A DNA stretch of 64,000 nucleotides from Bacteroidota bacterium (GCA_018830105.1 JAHJTC010000011.1:160180-224179), one strand, 5' to 3'. Positions 44,587-55,569 are shown, counted from the stretch's first letter. Notes: generated from the sequence alone by a model not told the origin. Program-made: numbers and translations.

Positions 44587-47500
44587 ATGAAAGCTGCATT
44601 AAAAATATTATTTGCCGAGGATTCTTTTTTGGATTATGAAGTTGCCATGCAGCTTCTCAATAGAGAAATGAAAGTAGATTCCGTTTTGGTTGAAACAGCG
44701 AAGGATTTTAGTCGGCAGCTGGAAGCTTTTAAACCTGATTTGGTTATTTCCGATTATAGCATGCCGCAGTTCAATGGAATGCAGGCCTTGGAACTAGCCA
44801 AAAATTTTGATCCCTTATTGCCGTTTATAATATTTACCGGATCGCGAAACGAAGAAATAGCCGTTGATTGCATGCGCAAAGGTGCCAGCGATTATGTGAT
44901 CAAAGAAAACATGAAACGGCTTCCTTTTGCGGTAATGGAGGCGTATCGCAAAAGTGAGGATATGCGCGACAATGAGAGCTTGCAGGCTCAGATGCGTGCC
45001 AATGAAGAACGTTATCGTATCATTACCGAAAGCAGTAGGGATGTAATTTTTATCCTTGACCTGAATTTAAATTATGAGTTTGTAAGTCCGGCAGTTTTTT
45101 ACCTCAATGGTTATTCTGTTGAAGAGACCATGCAACAACACCTGGCTGAAATTTTACCCCCTCATTCCCAAAAATACGTCAAGAAAGTGCTTCAGGAAGA
45201 ATTAGCCAATGAGCTTGCCGGGAAGAATCCTAAAGATCATGCGCGAAAAATACAGTTTCAGGAATATAACAGAAAGGGTGAGTTGATTTGGGTTGAATCT
45301 TTTGTGAGGTTTTTGCATGATGAGCATGGAAAGCCCAAAGGAATATTTGGTATTTCGCGGGATATTTCAGAACAAAAGGCACTTACCCAAAAAATTTCGG
45401 AAAGCGAGTCTTTTTTGAATTTCGCTCAAGAAATTGCCTCCATGGGAAGCTGGGAATATGACATCAAAACCGGACAGGTTTATTGGTCAGAGAACAATTA
45501 CCGCATCATGGGTCTGGAGCCTTTTAGTATAGAACCGGATATAGATTATTTCTACAGCAGGGTTTTACCTGAGGACTTGTCCATGGTGAAACAAACCATG
45601 AAAACCCTGATCGAAAAGGATGAGAAAATCTCCTATGAATTCAGAATCCTCATGCCGGATAAGAGCATTCGTTGGTTGCAAAATGAAGTTGTTCCAATTT
45701 TTGAACAGGGAAAACTCATTGCGATTAAAGGGGTTAATCTGGATATTACGAATAGAAAAAAAGAACAACAGGCGCTCATTGATAGCGATTTGATGTTGAA
45801 GCTTTCACTGGAAGCCTCCAATCAAGGGCTTTATGATCATAATCTGGAAACAGACGAAGTAGTTGTTAATGATACCTATGCACGCATGTTGGGGTATGAT
45901 CCTGAGACCTTTGTGGAGTCTAAACAAGAACTCATTGAGCGGATTCATCCGGATGACAAAGCACGGGTGTTGCAAGTATATAATGATTATATCGAAGGTA
46001 AAATTGACGAATACAGAACGGAGTTCAGAAAAAAAACAAAAGACGGAAGCTGGAAGTGGATACTCTCTCTTGGCAAGATAATCAATAGAGAGGATGATGA
46101 GAGACCGTCCAGAATGCTGGGTTCTCATATTGATATTGATATTAATAAGCAAAATGAGCAACAGCTCATCGAATCAGAAGAGCGTTTCAAGCGTATTTTT
46201 GAAAATGCTCCCATTGGCCTGCTCATGTTTAATGAAAAGGCTATTATTGAAAGCTGCAATACCCATTTTGCACAAATCATTGGTTCACCGGTCGAAAAGC
46301 TTGTCAATTTGGATATGAACAAGCTGAAGGATAAAAATCTGGTTAAGGTGATAGAGCAGGTTTTAGCCGGAGAAAGAACAGCTTACAAAGGCCAATATCA
46401 ACCTACTACTTCCGAAAAGCAATCAGATGTGGAGGCTTTATTTACACCTTTGTTTAACACAAAAGGCAAGGTAATAGGAGGGGTAGGCATTGTTGAAGAC
46501 GTAACTGAGCGAAAAATGGCCCGTCAGCGCTTAGTTGAATCGGATGAGCGGTATTCAAGAATCTTTTATTCCAGTCCGGTGGCAAAAGCAATATTAAAGG
46601 TTGACGGCCTGGAGTTTAAGGAAGTGAATGATGCTTTTTGCCGGTTTACAGGATATTCTTCTGTTATGCTGGTCGGAAAGAATATGGAAGCTTTAGGTCT
46701 TGTAAAACCCAATCACTTTGGTTTTATACTTGAACAGATAAAGGCGCTGAAAACAATAAGCCAGCTCGAGGTAAGTGTTATTTCCCGAAATGGAGAGCCA
46801 CGTACGGGGCTTGTTTCTGTTGACTACTACACTTTCGATGGAGAAACATTTCTGATTGTTGCTGCGCTCGATATTACTGAGCGCATGCAAACGGAAGAAG
46901 AATTGTTAAAACTAACCCGTGCTGTAGAGCAATCACCTGTTTCTATTGTGATTACCAACCTTGAAGGCACAATAGAATATGTAAATCCCTGGATTACCGA
47001 AGTTACCGGCTATCTGCCCGGCGAGCTCATTGGCCAGAATCCCCGGGTAATGTCATCAAAGGAAAAGCCTGGCGAAGAATATGCTGAGCTTTATGAGACT
47101 TTAAAAAGAGGTGAAATCTGGCGGGGAGAGTTTCATAACAAAAAAAAGGATGGCAGTCTTTTCTGGGAAAAAGCTACAATCGCTCCCGTTATCAGCGACG
47201 AAGGCGTGCTGACACATTATCTTGCCGTTAAAGAAGACATCACGCTGATGAAACAGCTTTCCGAAAGCCTGCGCCAAAGTGAAAGCCGCTACAAAGATAT
47301 TTTCCGTAATAACCCGCTTCCCATGTGGATCTATGATGTGGAAACGCTTGCTTTTGTAGAGGTTAATGAGGCCGCAATCTTAAAATATGGGTATAGCCAG
47401 GATGAATTTAAAAGTATGACACTCAGGGATATCAGGCCTGCAGAAGATATTCCGTTGTTGGAAGAGAACATCAGAAGTATTCACGATTCCTATCAAATAA

Positions 47501-48792
47501 GTATAAAATGGCGACATCTAACAAAAGCAGGCGAATTGATAAATGTGGAGATTATTTCACATGCTATTCCTGCTACTGATGGCAGTGAGCTGCGGTTGGT
47601 TTTGGTTAATGATATCACCGAGAAGCTGATAGCAGAAAACACCCTGATTAAAGCCAAGGCCATGGCAGAAGCCAGCGACAGGCTTAAAACCAGTTTTCTG
47701 AATAACATTTCTCACGAAGTACGCACGCCACTCAATGGTATTATGGGTGCTGCTTCACTCCTTGATGATTCAGCAGACGGGGACAGCGAATACAGCGAAC
47801 TTGTGGGTATCATAAATGAGAGTAGCGATCGCCTTATCCAAACGATCACCGATTTTATGGATATTTCACTGCTTACCTCTGAAAATATGGAGGTGTATCT
47901 CTCAGACTTTGATTTTGATGAAGTGTTTGCTGAATACACCCGGAAGTTTGAAAAGCAGATCGGACAGAAGAATCTTGAATATGAAATAATTATGCCTGAA
48001 AATGGCGAGCCGGTAAAACTCAATACGGACAAGGAACTGCTTTCCAAGGCATTTAGTCACCTGCTTTCCAATGCCTTGAAATTTACAAAGCAAGGCAAGA
48101 TTACTGCCGGATATGCAGTAAAGGATAATGTGCTTGAGGTTTTTGTTCGGGACACGGGCGTTGGAATAGCGAAAGAGAACTTCGAAAAGATATTTGAACG
48201 TTTCACACAGGAAGATCAAAGCAGTGTGCGCCGCTTCGAAGGCAGCGGGCTGGGTTTAACAATTGTTAAGGGCATTATGAAGTTGATTGGGGGCAATGTC
48301 AGCCTTGTTTCCGATGAGGGAGTTGGTTCCTGCTTTACACTGCAGTTGCCTCTGTCGGCAGAGGATACGATAGCTATTCCACCTGTTGAAACCTTTTCAT
48401 CATCCGGGAAGCCTGTTGTGCTGATAGCAGAAGATGAAGACGCTAATTACTTTGTTTTTGAAATGCTGATGCGGCAGATGGCTGTTGAGAAAGTGATACG
48501 GGCCGAGACCGGAAAAGAAGCCGTGCGCTTATGTCGCGAATTTCCGGAGATAAGCCTTATTTTAATGGATATCAAAATGCCGGAAATGGACGGATTGGAG
48601 GCGACCAAAATCATCAAAGCAGAAAGGCCCGGGCTTCCGATAATTGCTATAACAGCTTATGCCATGAGTGGCGATGAACACAATATTCGCGAGGCTGGCT
48701 GCGATGATTATGTTGCTAAGCCTGTATCAGTGAAATTGCTGAAAGAGAAATTGAAAAAATTCGGAATTGAAACTAAAGTAAATACTAATTGA
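44587..48792 (+). CDS. Hybrid histidine kinase with REC, seven PAS domains and C-terminal REC
   Basis: This 1401-residue soluble protein has an N-terminal receiver-like domain (about 5-125, ILFAEDS ... VISDYSMPQFNG ... DYVIKE). Seven PAS domains begin near 139, 274, 399, 528, 652, 772 and 899. HisKA carries H1043 (NNISHEVRTPLNG), then a HATPase domain with N-, G1- and G2-box motifs (for example DTGVGIAKENFEKIFERF). The C-terminal receiver has phospho-acceptor D1328 (LILMDIKMPEMDG). No membrane span is seen. PAS ligands are unknown; redox or small-molecule sensing is possible. First gene of a kinase cluster placed 462 bp after the SpoIIE phosphatase. Confidence 0.92.
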   Translation: MKAALKILFAEDSFLDYEVAMQLLNREMKVDSVLVETAKDFSRQLEAFKPDLVISDYSMPQFNGMQALELAKNFDPLLPFIIFTGSRNEEIAVDCMRKGASDYVIKENMKRLPFAVMEAYRKSEDMRDNESLQAQMRANEERYRIITESSRDVIFILDLNLNYEFVSPAVFYLNGYSVEETMQQHLAEILPPHSQKYVKKVLQEELANELAGKNPKDHARKIQFQEYNRKGELIWVESFVRFLHDEHGKPKGIFGISRDISEQKALTQKISESESFLNFAQEIASMGSWEYDIKTGQVYWSENNYRIMGLEPFSIEPDIDYFYSRVLPEDLSMVKQTMKTLIEKDEKISYEFRILMPDKSIRWLQNEVVPIFEQGKLIAIKGVNLDITNRKKEQQALIDSDLMLKLSLEASNQGLYDHNLETDEVVVNDTYARMLGYDPETFVESKQELIERIHPDDKARVLQVYNDYIEGKIDEYRTEFRKKTKDGSWKWILSLGKIINREDDERPSRMLGSHIDIDINKQNEQQLIESEERFKRIFENAPIGLLMFNEKAIIESCNTHFAQIIGSPVEKLVNLDMNKLKDKNLVKVIEQVLAGERTAYKGQYQPTTSEKQSDVEALFTPLFNTKGKVIGGVGIVEDVTERKMARQRLVESDERYSRIFYSSPVAKAILKVDGLEFKEVNDAFCRFTGYSSVMLVGKNMEALGLVKPNHFGFILEQIKALKTISQLEVSVISRNGEPRTGLVSVDYYTFDGETFLIVAALDITERMQTEEELLKLTRAVEQSPVSIVITNLEGTIEYVNPWITEVTGYLPGELIGQNPRVMSSKEKPGEEYAELYETLKRGEIWRGEFHNKKKDGSLFWEKATIAPVISDEGVLTHYLAVKEDITLMKQLSESLRQSESRYKDIFRNNPLPMWIYDVETLAFVEVNEAAILKYGYSQDEFKSMTLRDIRPAEDIPLLEENIRSIHDSYQISIKWRHLTKAGELINVEIISHAIPATDGSELRLVLVNDITEKLIAENTLIKAKAMAEASDRLKTSFLNNISHEVRTPLNGIMGAASLLDDSADGDSEYSELVGIINESSDRLIQTITDFMDISLLTSENMEVYLSDFDFDEVFAEYTRKFEKQIGQKNLEYEIIMPENGEPVKLNTDKELLSKAFSHLLSNALKFTKQGKITAGYAVKDNVLEVFVRDTGVGIAKENFEKIFERFTQEDQSSVRRFEGSGLGLTIVKGIMKLIGGNVSLVSDEGVGSCFTLQLPLSAEDTIAIPPVETFSSSGKPVVLIAEDEDANYFVFEMLMRQMAVEKVIRAETGKEAVRLCREFPEISLILMDIKMPEMDGLEATKIIKAERPGLPIIAITAYAMSGDEHNIREAGCDDYVAKPVSVKLLKEKLKKFGIETKVNTN

Positions 48793-48831
48793 TATTCAAC
48801 TGTATATAGCTTTATAACAACTATTATAACC

Positions 48832-51150
48832 GTGGAAAAAGAATCTGAAGATATTAACAAATTAAAAGCCGAACTGCATAAAAACGCGCAGGATGCAAGG
48901 TTTTTGCATGCGCTATTTCAGGCCAGTCCTGATGCTTTTCTGTTTATTGATAAGCAGGGAAACATTCAGTTTTTCAATGAAAAAGCTTCGAAAAGCGCCT
49001 TGTATTTTTTTCAAAAACAGGTATCTAAGGGGGATAGCGTTTACGATTTCCTCTCGGATATTGATATGCCGGATATCGAAAAGCATTTTAATAATGCTGT
49101 TGAGGGACAATGCATTGAGGTCATAAAATCAGTCGGTGTAAATGATGATAAACACGAGCTCTTATTAAATTTTCAGCCGGTTTCTGATTCAAAAGTAGTG
49201 AGTGGAGTGTTTTTAACCGTAAGAGATGTCACCACCAAACGACAATCAGCTTATGTACATCAGCAGGCTGAGCAGGCACTGATTGAAAGTGATCAACGCT
49301 ATAAAATGCTTGTGGAGAATGCTTTCGATGCAATATATCTGATCAAGAATTATCAATTCCAGTATGTAAACAAACGTTATGAAGAACTAAGCGGCTATAG
49401 TTCAGCAGAAATTCTTTCGCCCGATTTTGACATTAGCGCCTCCATTACCGCCAAAAGTAAAGCCATCATGGATCAACGCTTTGAGGCCAGAAAAAGGGGT
49501 GAGGAACTTCCATCGCAGTATGAGTTTCAAATTAGGCAGAAAAACGGAAGAATTATTGATGTTGAAATATCAACTGCTTCAATTTCAAATGATGATGGAG
49601 ATGTTTTAGTGTTGGGTATTATGCGTGATATCTCCGACAGAATGGAAGCAAGGGCTGCCGTTGAACGCGAAAAGGCCTATTTTAAACATTTGTTCGAAAG
49701 CCTTCCTTTTGGCGTTGTGGTACTTAGCGAAGCAGATGTTGTTTTGGACTGCAACACGGCATTTTTGAATATGTTTAAGCTGGAGAAGCCATCGGTAACA
49801 GGTTGTAAAATCAATGATCTTATCGTCCCCGGATTTTTAAAAGATGAAGGCAATTCATTAACCACTGATGTGGCCTCGGGCAGGGTTATTGCTCAGGAAA
49901 CAGTACGCTCAGTTTCTAATGGTCAATTAGTAAATGTTTCTATTAGCGGACGTCCGATTATCATGCCAGATGGTAGCCGTATTGTTTTTGGGACTTATCA
50001 GGATATCACCGATCGTAAAAGAACAGAGCAAGCCTTGTTCCAGGAACGCGATCTGATGAATGCCCTGATGGATAACATCCCGGATACCATTTATTTTAAA
50101 GATACCGACAGCAATTTCACAAGGATAAACAAAGCACAGCAAAAAACACTCGGCATTAAAGATCAGAAAGAGGCGATCGGAAAATCTGATTTTGATTTTT
50201 TTGATCTGGAGCATGCCCAGCAATCATTTGAAGAAGAACGTGATGTAATGTCTCGCGACAAGCCGATGATCAATAAAGTTGAAAAAATCAACACAAGTAA
50301 GGGATGGCAATGGTTTTCGGCTACCAAAGTGCCGCTAAAGAATAGTGCGGGCAATATTGTGGGGCTGGCTGGGATATCGCGCGATATCACCGAATTAAAG
50401 CAGCTCGAAGAGGTGTTGAAAATCAACCAGAAGCACCTCAAGGATTTGAATGCCGAAAAGGATAAGTTGTTCTCTATTATCGCTCACGACCTCAGAAGCC
50501 CGTTCAATTCTTTTATCATGCTTACTGATATGTTTATGGACGATCAATATGAACTTACGGTGAGTGAAATGAGGAAAATGGCGGCATCGATGCACAAGTC
50601 AGCCTCAAATGTATCTGATTTGCTCGATAATTTGCTCGATTGGTCTCGACTCCAAAGGGGATTATTTGATCTCGAAAAGGCAGAGATTGCGTTATGGCCC
50701 ATAGTAAATACTGCCATCGATGGACTTAGTGAGTTGATCAGCAGTAAGCAGCTTCAGGTTGTTAATAAGGTAGAAGAAGATTTTCAGGTGTGGGCTGACA
50801 GGTCAATGCTAAGCAGTATGATGCGCAATCTGCTTTCAAATGCCGTAAAATTCACGCCAAAGCGAGGAGAAATATTTATTGATGCCGGCGATGAAGATAA
50901 ACAATACAGTTTTTTAAATATCAGGGATACCGGAATCGGGATGCCTGAGAATATCAGGAAAAACCTCTTTATAATAGATGGCAAAACAGGACGAAAAGGA
51001 ACCGAAGGGGAAGCTACTGCTGGATTAGGCTTGATTCTGGTTAAGGAATTTGTCGAGAAACATCAGGGTCACATTGAGGTAAAAAGTATTGAAAATGAAG
51101 GCAGTAGCTTTAAAATATTTTTACCAAAAACCGAAAATCAAACACGATGA
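48832..51150 (+). CDS. PAS histidine kinase, non-hybrid
   Basis: The 772-residue protein starts at GTG 48832 (no better ATG), 39 bp after the previous gene. Four PAS domains begin near 17, 147, 280 and 405. HisKA has H552 (FSIIAHDLRSPFNSF), then the HATPase domain (about 640-765, DTGIGMPENIRKNLF ... GEATAGLGLILVKEF). It has no receiver and no membrane span. Its kinase core is of the EKDKLFSIIAHDLRSP type, shared with the kinase at 55.6 kb. It probably phosphorylates the receiver at 51293 or receivers elsewhere. Confidence 0.92.
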   Translation: MEKESEDINKLKAELHKNAQDARFLHALFQASPDAFLFIDKQGNIQFFNEKASKSALYFFQKQVSKGDSVYDFLSDIDMPDIEKHFNNAVEGQCIEVIKSVGVNDDKHELLLNFQPVSDSKVVSGVFLTVRDVTTKRQSAYVHQQAEQALIESDQRYKMLVENAFDAIYLIKNYQFQYVNKRYEELSGYSSAEILSPDFDISASITAKSKAIMDQRFEARKRGEELPSQYEFQIRQKNGRIIDVEISTASISNDDGDVLVLGIMRDISDRMEARAAVEREKAYFKHLFESLPFGVVVLSEADVVLDCNTAFLNMFKLEKPSVTGCKINDLIVPGFLKDEGNSLTTDVASGRVIAQETVRSVSNGQLVNVSISGRPIIMPDGSRIVFGTYQDITDRKRTEQALFQERDLMNALMDNIPDTIYFKDTDSNFTRINKAQQKTLGIKDQKEAIGKSDFDFFDLEHAQQSFEEERDVMSRDKPMINKVEKINTSKGWQWFSATKVPLKNSAGNIVGLAGISRDITELKQLEEVLKINQKHLKDLNAEKDKLFSIIAHDLRSPFNSFIMLTDMFMDDQYELTVSEMRKMAASMHKSASNVSDLLDNLLDWSRLQRGLFDLEKAEIALWPIVNTAIDGLSELISSKQLQVVNKVEEDFQVWADRSMLSSMMRNLLSNAVKFTPKRGEIFIDAGDEDKQYSFLNIRDTGIGMPENIRKNLFIIDGKTGRKGTEGEATAGLGLILVKEFVEKHQGHIEVKSIENEGSSFKIFLPKTENQTR

Positions 51151-51292
51151 TAAAATTGAAAGTACTGCTTCTGCTTACACAGCGTATAGGTGGGATTGTT
51201 GCTTTAAAAACTTAAAAACACCGAAAAAATAACTTTTGTAATAAAATTAAAATTTTATATCGAAAACAAATCAGGCATTAAAGAAAACTGCA

Positions 51293-51691
51293 ATGAAAAA
51301 AGCTCCCCAAGCAAAAAATGTACTGAAAGTGCTCATTGTTGAAGATGAGTACACAAATATGTTTTTCCTTAAATCGACCTTTAAAGGTCATACTTTTGAT
51401 GTAGTACCAGCCGCTAATGGTGACGAAGCCGTAAATATTTTTCGGGAATCCCCGGATTTTGATCTTGTTCTGATGGATTTAAAACTACCGGTGATGAGCG
51501 GCTTTGAAGCAACCGAAAAAATTAAAAAAATCCGTGCTGATGTGCCTATAATTGCCGTTACAGCTTATGCGCTGCGTGGCGATAAGGAAAAGGCCCTGGC
51601 TGCAGGTTGTGATGATTACATTGCAAAACCGTTTTTGAAAACAGAACTGCTGGATGTTATTAATCGGCATATAGATATTCATTTTGTTTAG
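51293..51691 (+). CDS. Stand-alone response regulator receiver
   Basis: This 132-residue protein is only a receiver domain: acidic pocket VEDE at 18-21, phospho-acceptor D62 (LVLMDLKLPVMSG), conserved Thr/Ala in AVTAYA (about 85-90) and Lys in YIAKPF (about 108-113). No output domain. It is CheY-like and closely resembles the receivers of the hybrid kinases beside it, so it could be a phosphate shuttle or sink among the cluster's kinases. Confidence 0.92.
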   Translation: MKKAPQAKNVLKVLIVEDEYTNMFFLKSTFKGHTFDVVPAANGDEAVNIFRESPDFDLVLMDLKLPVMSGFEATEKIKKIRADVPIIAVTAYALRGDKEKALAAGCDDYIAKPFLKTELLDVINRHIDIHFV

Positions 51692-51710
51692 CAGAAAATT
51701 AACTTTTTTT

Positions 51711-51764
51711 GGATTTAAAGTGCCACATTGACCAAACACTGCAATGCTGTGTAAATTTAAATCC
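51711..51764 (+). repeat. Imperfect long hairpin before the GAF/PAS kinase
   Basis: GGATTTAAA (51711-51719) and TTTAAATCC (51756-51764) are perfect inverted copies; inside, CACATTG can pair with CAA...TGTG. It lacks a T-run, so it is more likely a regulatory structure than a terminator. Confidence 0.45.
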
Positions 51765-51847
51765 GGTTAAAAGAGGCGGTTCGAAAAGTAGTTGATTTTT
51801 AGTGTCTATGCACGCGATAAATTTCATCCAGTTATAAAACCACATTT

Positions 51848-54800
51848 ATGAGTGCGACAACAGATAAAGCCCAACAGGCACTGCAATCCATTTTAAATAT
51901 ACTTCAGTTCCCGAAGAATAGTCTTCAGGAATTTCTGGATCATGCATTGGATCAAGCGATACAGTTTACGGGTAGTAAATTTGGTTATATCTATTATTAT
52001 CAAGAGGATAAGAAGCAATTTGTACTCAATTCCTGGTCGAAAGATGTAATGAAAGAATGTGAGGTTATGGCTCCTCAAACCTGCTATGAGTTGGATAAGA
52101 CAGGAATTTGGGGTGAAGCTGTCCGGCAACGGAAACCGATCATTGTCAATGATTTTAATACAACTAATCCTCTTAAAAAGGGAGTTCCTAAGGGCCATGT
52201 TCATCTCAATAAGTTTATGACAATTCCTGTTTTTGATAAGGGAAATATTGTTAGTGTTATCGGTTTGGCCAATAAGGAATCTGATTATACGCAAGATGAT
52301 GTGCTACTGCTACAATTGCTGATGGATGGCGTATGGAAGGTCGTTAATATGAAAGAAGCAGCTGCAAGTGAGAAGCATCTGAAAAATGTATTGCTGGGAA
52401 TTCGGAATGTGAATCAATTGATCGTTAGCGAAAATAACGCTGCTGAACTGATCAGAAAAAGCTGTTTAAACCTTACCGAAACGTTTGGATATTACAATGC
52501 GTGGATTTTACTGCTTGACGAACAAGCTCATTTTAAAGACTTTGCGTCTGCAGGTGAATGGGGTAATTGCAGTGGCCTGGAAAATTTATTGAAAAAAGGA
52601 CAGCATGTACAATGTGTTGATCAGGCATTGCAAAGTGCTGAACTGATTGTTGTAGATCAAGGCTCAAATTGTGCAGATTGTCCTTTGGAAGTCAATAGTG
52701 AAGACAGCGCTGCAATGAGTTACGCCTTAAGATTTGATGAGAAGTTGTATGGTGTTTTAACTACCTGGATTCCTGCCAAATATATTGATCATCCCAAAGA
52801 ACAGGAATTGTTTGTGGAAGTTGCAAATGATATTGCTTTCGCTTTGCATAAGATTGAGCGGGAGCATGAGCGTAAAATACTTGAACGAAATTTGGCTGAA
52901 AGGGTAAAAGAAATGTCATGTATTCTGGCAATAAGTCAGGATATTCAAAAAGATCTCCCTGAGGACAAATTGTTTAGCTCGCTGGGCACAGTCCTGAAGA
53001 AAGGCTTTAGTAATCCCGATAAATTATTGGTAAATGTTGAAATTGACAACAAGCAATATGGCGATCGTGGGTTTGATCCGAAGCTCGAAACGCTTACTGC
53101 AATAATGGTTGAAGCGGGTCAAAATATTGGAGCTATTCGCGCTGCTTACATTGATGGTACTGATTTTTTATTGCCCGAAGAGCAGCATTTGCTGGATAAT
53201 ACCGCTGCAATGGTGTCGCAATGGATAGAAAAAAGACGGGCAGTAGCAAGATTGAAATTGAGTGAAGAAAACCTTTCGATTACTTTGCAATCCATTGGCG
53301 ATGCTGTGCTGGTTACCGACACAAAGGGTCGTGTGACACGTATGAACAGGATTGCCGAACAACTCACTGGCTATAAACTGGAAGAAGCACTGAACAAGCC
53401 GATCACAGAAGTTTTTCATATTATTAATGCAACGAGTCGGGAGGTGATCTTGAATCCGGTTGGTAAGGTGCTGGAGTCAGGAAGAATTGTCGGGTTAGCC
53501 AATCATACTTTACTAATTTCTAAACAAGGTAAGGAATATCAAATAAGTGATTCGGCTGCTCCAATCAGAAACAAAGAAAACGAAACGGTTGGGGTAATCC
53601 TTGTTTTTTCTGATGTGACCAGGCAATATAAGCAAATGCAGGCGCTGGCTGAAAGCGAGCGGAAATTCAAATCGTTTTTTCATACCGTTCCGGGCGCTGT
53701 AAGCATTACAGCTATCAAAAGCGGAGAATACATCGATATTAATACGGCATTTGAACAGGTGTCAGAATATACACGGGATGAACTGATCGGAAAAACTGCC
53801 TATGAAATCAATATATGGGATGATATTCAGGATCGTGAAAGATTTGTGAAGGAACTAGAGAAATACGGGCAGGTAGATAATCTTGAGGCAAATTTCCGTA
53901 CCAAAAGTGGCAAAATTATTCATGGATTGCTTACCGCTTCCAAGACAATTATTAATGGCGAACATTTTATCGTGTTGATCGTAAATGATATCACCCAATT
54001 ATACCTTACACGGCTCAATTTATTGAAATACAATGCAGCACTCGCTCAGCTGCCTACCGGAGTTTTCCTCACTGATCTGGTGTTTGTTATCGAATATACA
54101 AATCCGATCGTCAGCGCGCTCACTGGTTACAAACCCGAGGAATTGATGGGAAAGCATCTCAGGACATTGATAGCCGATGATTTTTTTGAAAAGCAACAAT
54201 CCTCCATCAAACAGCTGCTGCTGGCTGGAAAAAAGTGGCATGGTGAGTTTAAAAACAAACACAAAGAGGGATCAACAATTTGGGTAAGAGCAGATATTTC
54301 CGGTGTTTATGATCAAAGTGGTAAGCTAGTGAATTATACTGTTGTTGCACAAGATGTTACGCAAGAGAAAGCCATGCATGATCAATTGCTGGTTGCCAAA
54401 GAAAGAGCAGAAGCCAGCGATAGGCTCAAATCCGCTTTTTTGAATAATATCTCTCACGAAATTCGCACACCATTGAACAGCATACTGGGTTTTGGCGAAT
54501 TGATATTGAGTGATAATGAATATAGCCTGGAAGAGCGAAAGGGGTTTTTCGATATTCTGGATCAGAGCAGCAGGCGTTTGGTTGATACGGTGACTGATTA
54601 TATGGATATTTCGCTGATATCCAGTAGAAATATGGAAGTGAACTGGGCTACTTTCGATGTAAATACGCTACTACATGAAATTTATGATAATCAAGCCCAT
54701 AAATTCAAAAAAGGACAAGTAGATTTTGTTTTACAAATGCCTGAAGACAAAAGTGTAAGCTTAAAATCTGATCCCGAACTGTTGCGCAAAATATTGAATC

Positions 54801-55543
54801 ATTTGATAGGCAATGCCCTGAAATTTACACTTAAAGGCAAAGTGGAATTGGGTTATAATCATAAGGATGAGGGAGTTACAATTTTTGTGAAGGATACAGG
54901 CATTGGTATTGAAAGAGAGCTGCAGCAACAGGTTTTTGAGTATTTCCGTCAGGAAAAAATGACACACACACGCGGACACGAGGGGAGTGGCCTGGGATTA
55001 TCCATTGTGAAAGGATTGGCAGAATTGCTAAAAGCTAAAGTAGAATTACAATCTGAAAAGAATGTGGGCACGGAAATTAATATACTTTTGCCCTTACAAA
55101 ATCGACCTGCTTTATCAACAACATCTAAACCGACAAGCACCATGGAAAACACGAATCAGGAAAAAGCACTGATTCTTATTGCAGAAGATGAAGATACCAA
55201 TTTTATTGTACTGGATTTGTTTTTGCGTAAAAAACTTTCTGTCAATACATTAAGGGCGAATAATGGTTTGGAGGCAGTGGAGGCCTGTAAGAATAATCCG
55301 GAAATTGCACTGGTATTAATGGATATAAAAATGCCGGTGATGGATGGCATTGAAGCCACGAAACAAATAAAAGCTTTTAAGCCGGAGCTGATTATTATCG
55401 CTATTACTGCTTATGCTGTTTCGGGCGACGAGCAAAAGCTCCGAAAGATTGGTTGTGATGATTATATCGCCAAACCCATACAGAAAAATGATTTGTTGAA
55501 AAAGGTTAAGCACCACCTTGGTGATGCAGATATAGCTGGCTGA
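51848..55543 (+). CDS. Hybrid histidine kinase with GAF and PAS domains and C-terminal REC
   Basis: The 1231-residue soluble protein starts with three GAF-type domains (about 10-165, 180-340 and 345-470). The second contains a cysteine pair (NCADCPLE) within its ligand pocket region. Three PAS domains follow near 474, 605 and 725. HisKA has H870 (NNISHEIRTPLNS), then HATPase (about 960-1080) and receiver with D1159 (LVLMDIKMPVMDG). Its kinase core (ASDRLKSAFLNNISHE) resembles the hybrid kinase at 44.6 kb, suggesting a shared origin. Ligands are unknown. Confidence 0.92.
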   Translation: MSATTDKAQQALQSILNILQFPKNSLQEFLDHALDQAIQFTGSKFGYIYYYQEDKKQFVLNSWSKDVMKECEVMAPQTCYELDKTGIWGEAVRQRKPIIVNDFNTTNPLKKGVPKGHVHLNKFMTIPVFDKGNIVSVIGLANKESDYTQDDVLLLQLLMDGVWKVVNMKEAAASEKHLKNVLLGIRNVNQLIVSENNAAELIRKSCLNLTETFGYYNAWILLLDEQAHFKDFASAGEWGNCSGLENLLKKGQHVQCVDQALQSAELIVVDQGSNCADCPLEVNSEDSAAMSYALRFDEKLYGVLTTWIPAKYIDHPKEQELFVEVANDIAFALHKIEREHERKILERNLAERVKEMSCILAISQDIQKDLPEDKLFSSLGTVLKKGFSNPDKLLVNVEIDNKQYGDRGFDPKLETLTAIMVEAGQNIGAIRAAYIDGTDFLLPEEQHLLDNTAAMVSQWIEKRRAVARLKLSEENLSITLQSIGDAVLVTDTKGRVTRMNRIAEQLTGYKLEEALNKPITEVFHIINATSREVILNPVGKVLESGRIVGLANHTLLISKQGKEYQISDSAAPIRNKENETVGVILVFSDVTRQYKQMQALAESERKFKSFFHTVPGAVSITAIKSGEYIDINTAFEQVSEYTRDELIGKTAYEINIWDDIQDRERFVKELEKYGQVDNLEANFRTKSGKIIHGLLTASKTIINGEHFIVLIVNDITQLYLTRLNLLKYNAALAQLPTGVFLTDLVFVIEYTNPIVSALTGYKPEELMGKHLRTLIADDFFEKQQSSIKQLLLAGKKWHGEFKNKHKEGSTIWVRADISGVYDQSGKLVNYTVVAQDVTQEKAMHDQLLVAKERAEASDRLKSAFLNNISHEIRTPLNSILGFGELILSDNEYSLEERKGFFDILDQSSRRLVDTVTDYMDISLISSRNMEVNWATFDVNTLLHEIYDNQAHKFKKGQVDFVLQMPEDKSVSLKSDPELLRKILNHLIGNALKFTLKGKVELGYNHKDEGVTIFVKDTGIGIERELQQQVFEYFRQEKMTHTRGHEGSGLGLSIVKGLAELLKAKVELQSEKNVGTEINILLPLQNRPALSTTSKPTSTMENTNQEKALILIAEDEDTNFIVLDLFLRKKLSVNTLRANNGLEAVEACKNNPEIALVLMDIKMPVMDGIEATKQIKAFKPELIIIAITAYAVSGDEQKLRKIGCDDYIAKPIQKNDLLKKVKHHLGDADIAG

Positions 55544-55569
55544 AAAAATCGCTTTTATTGTTTTTAAGC

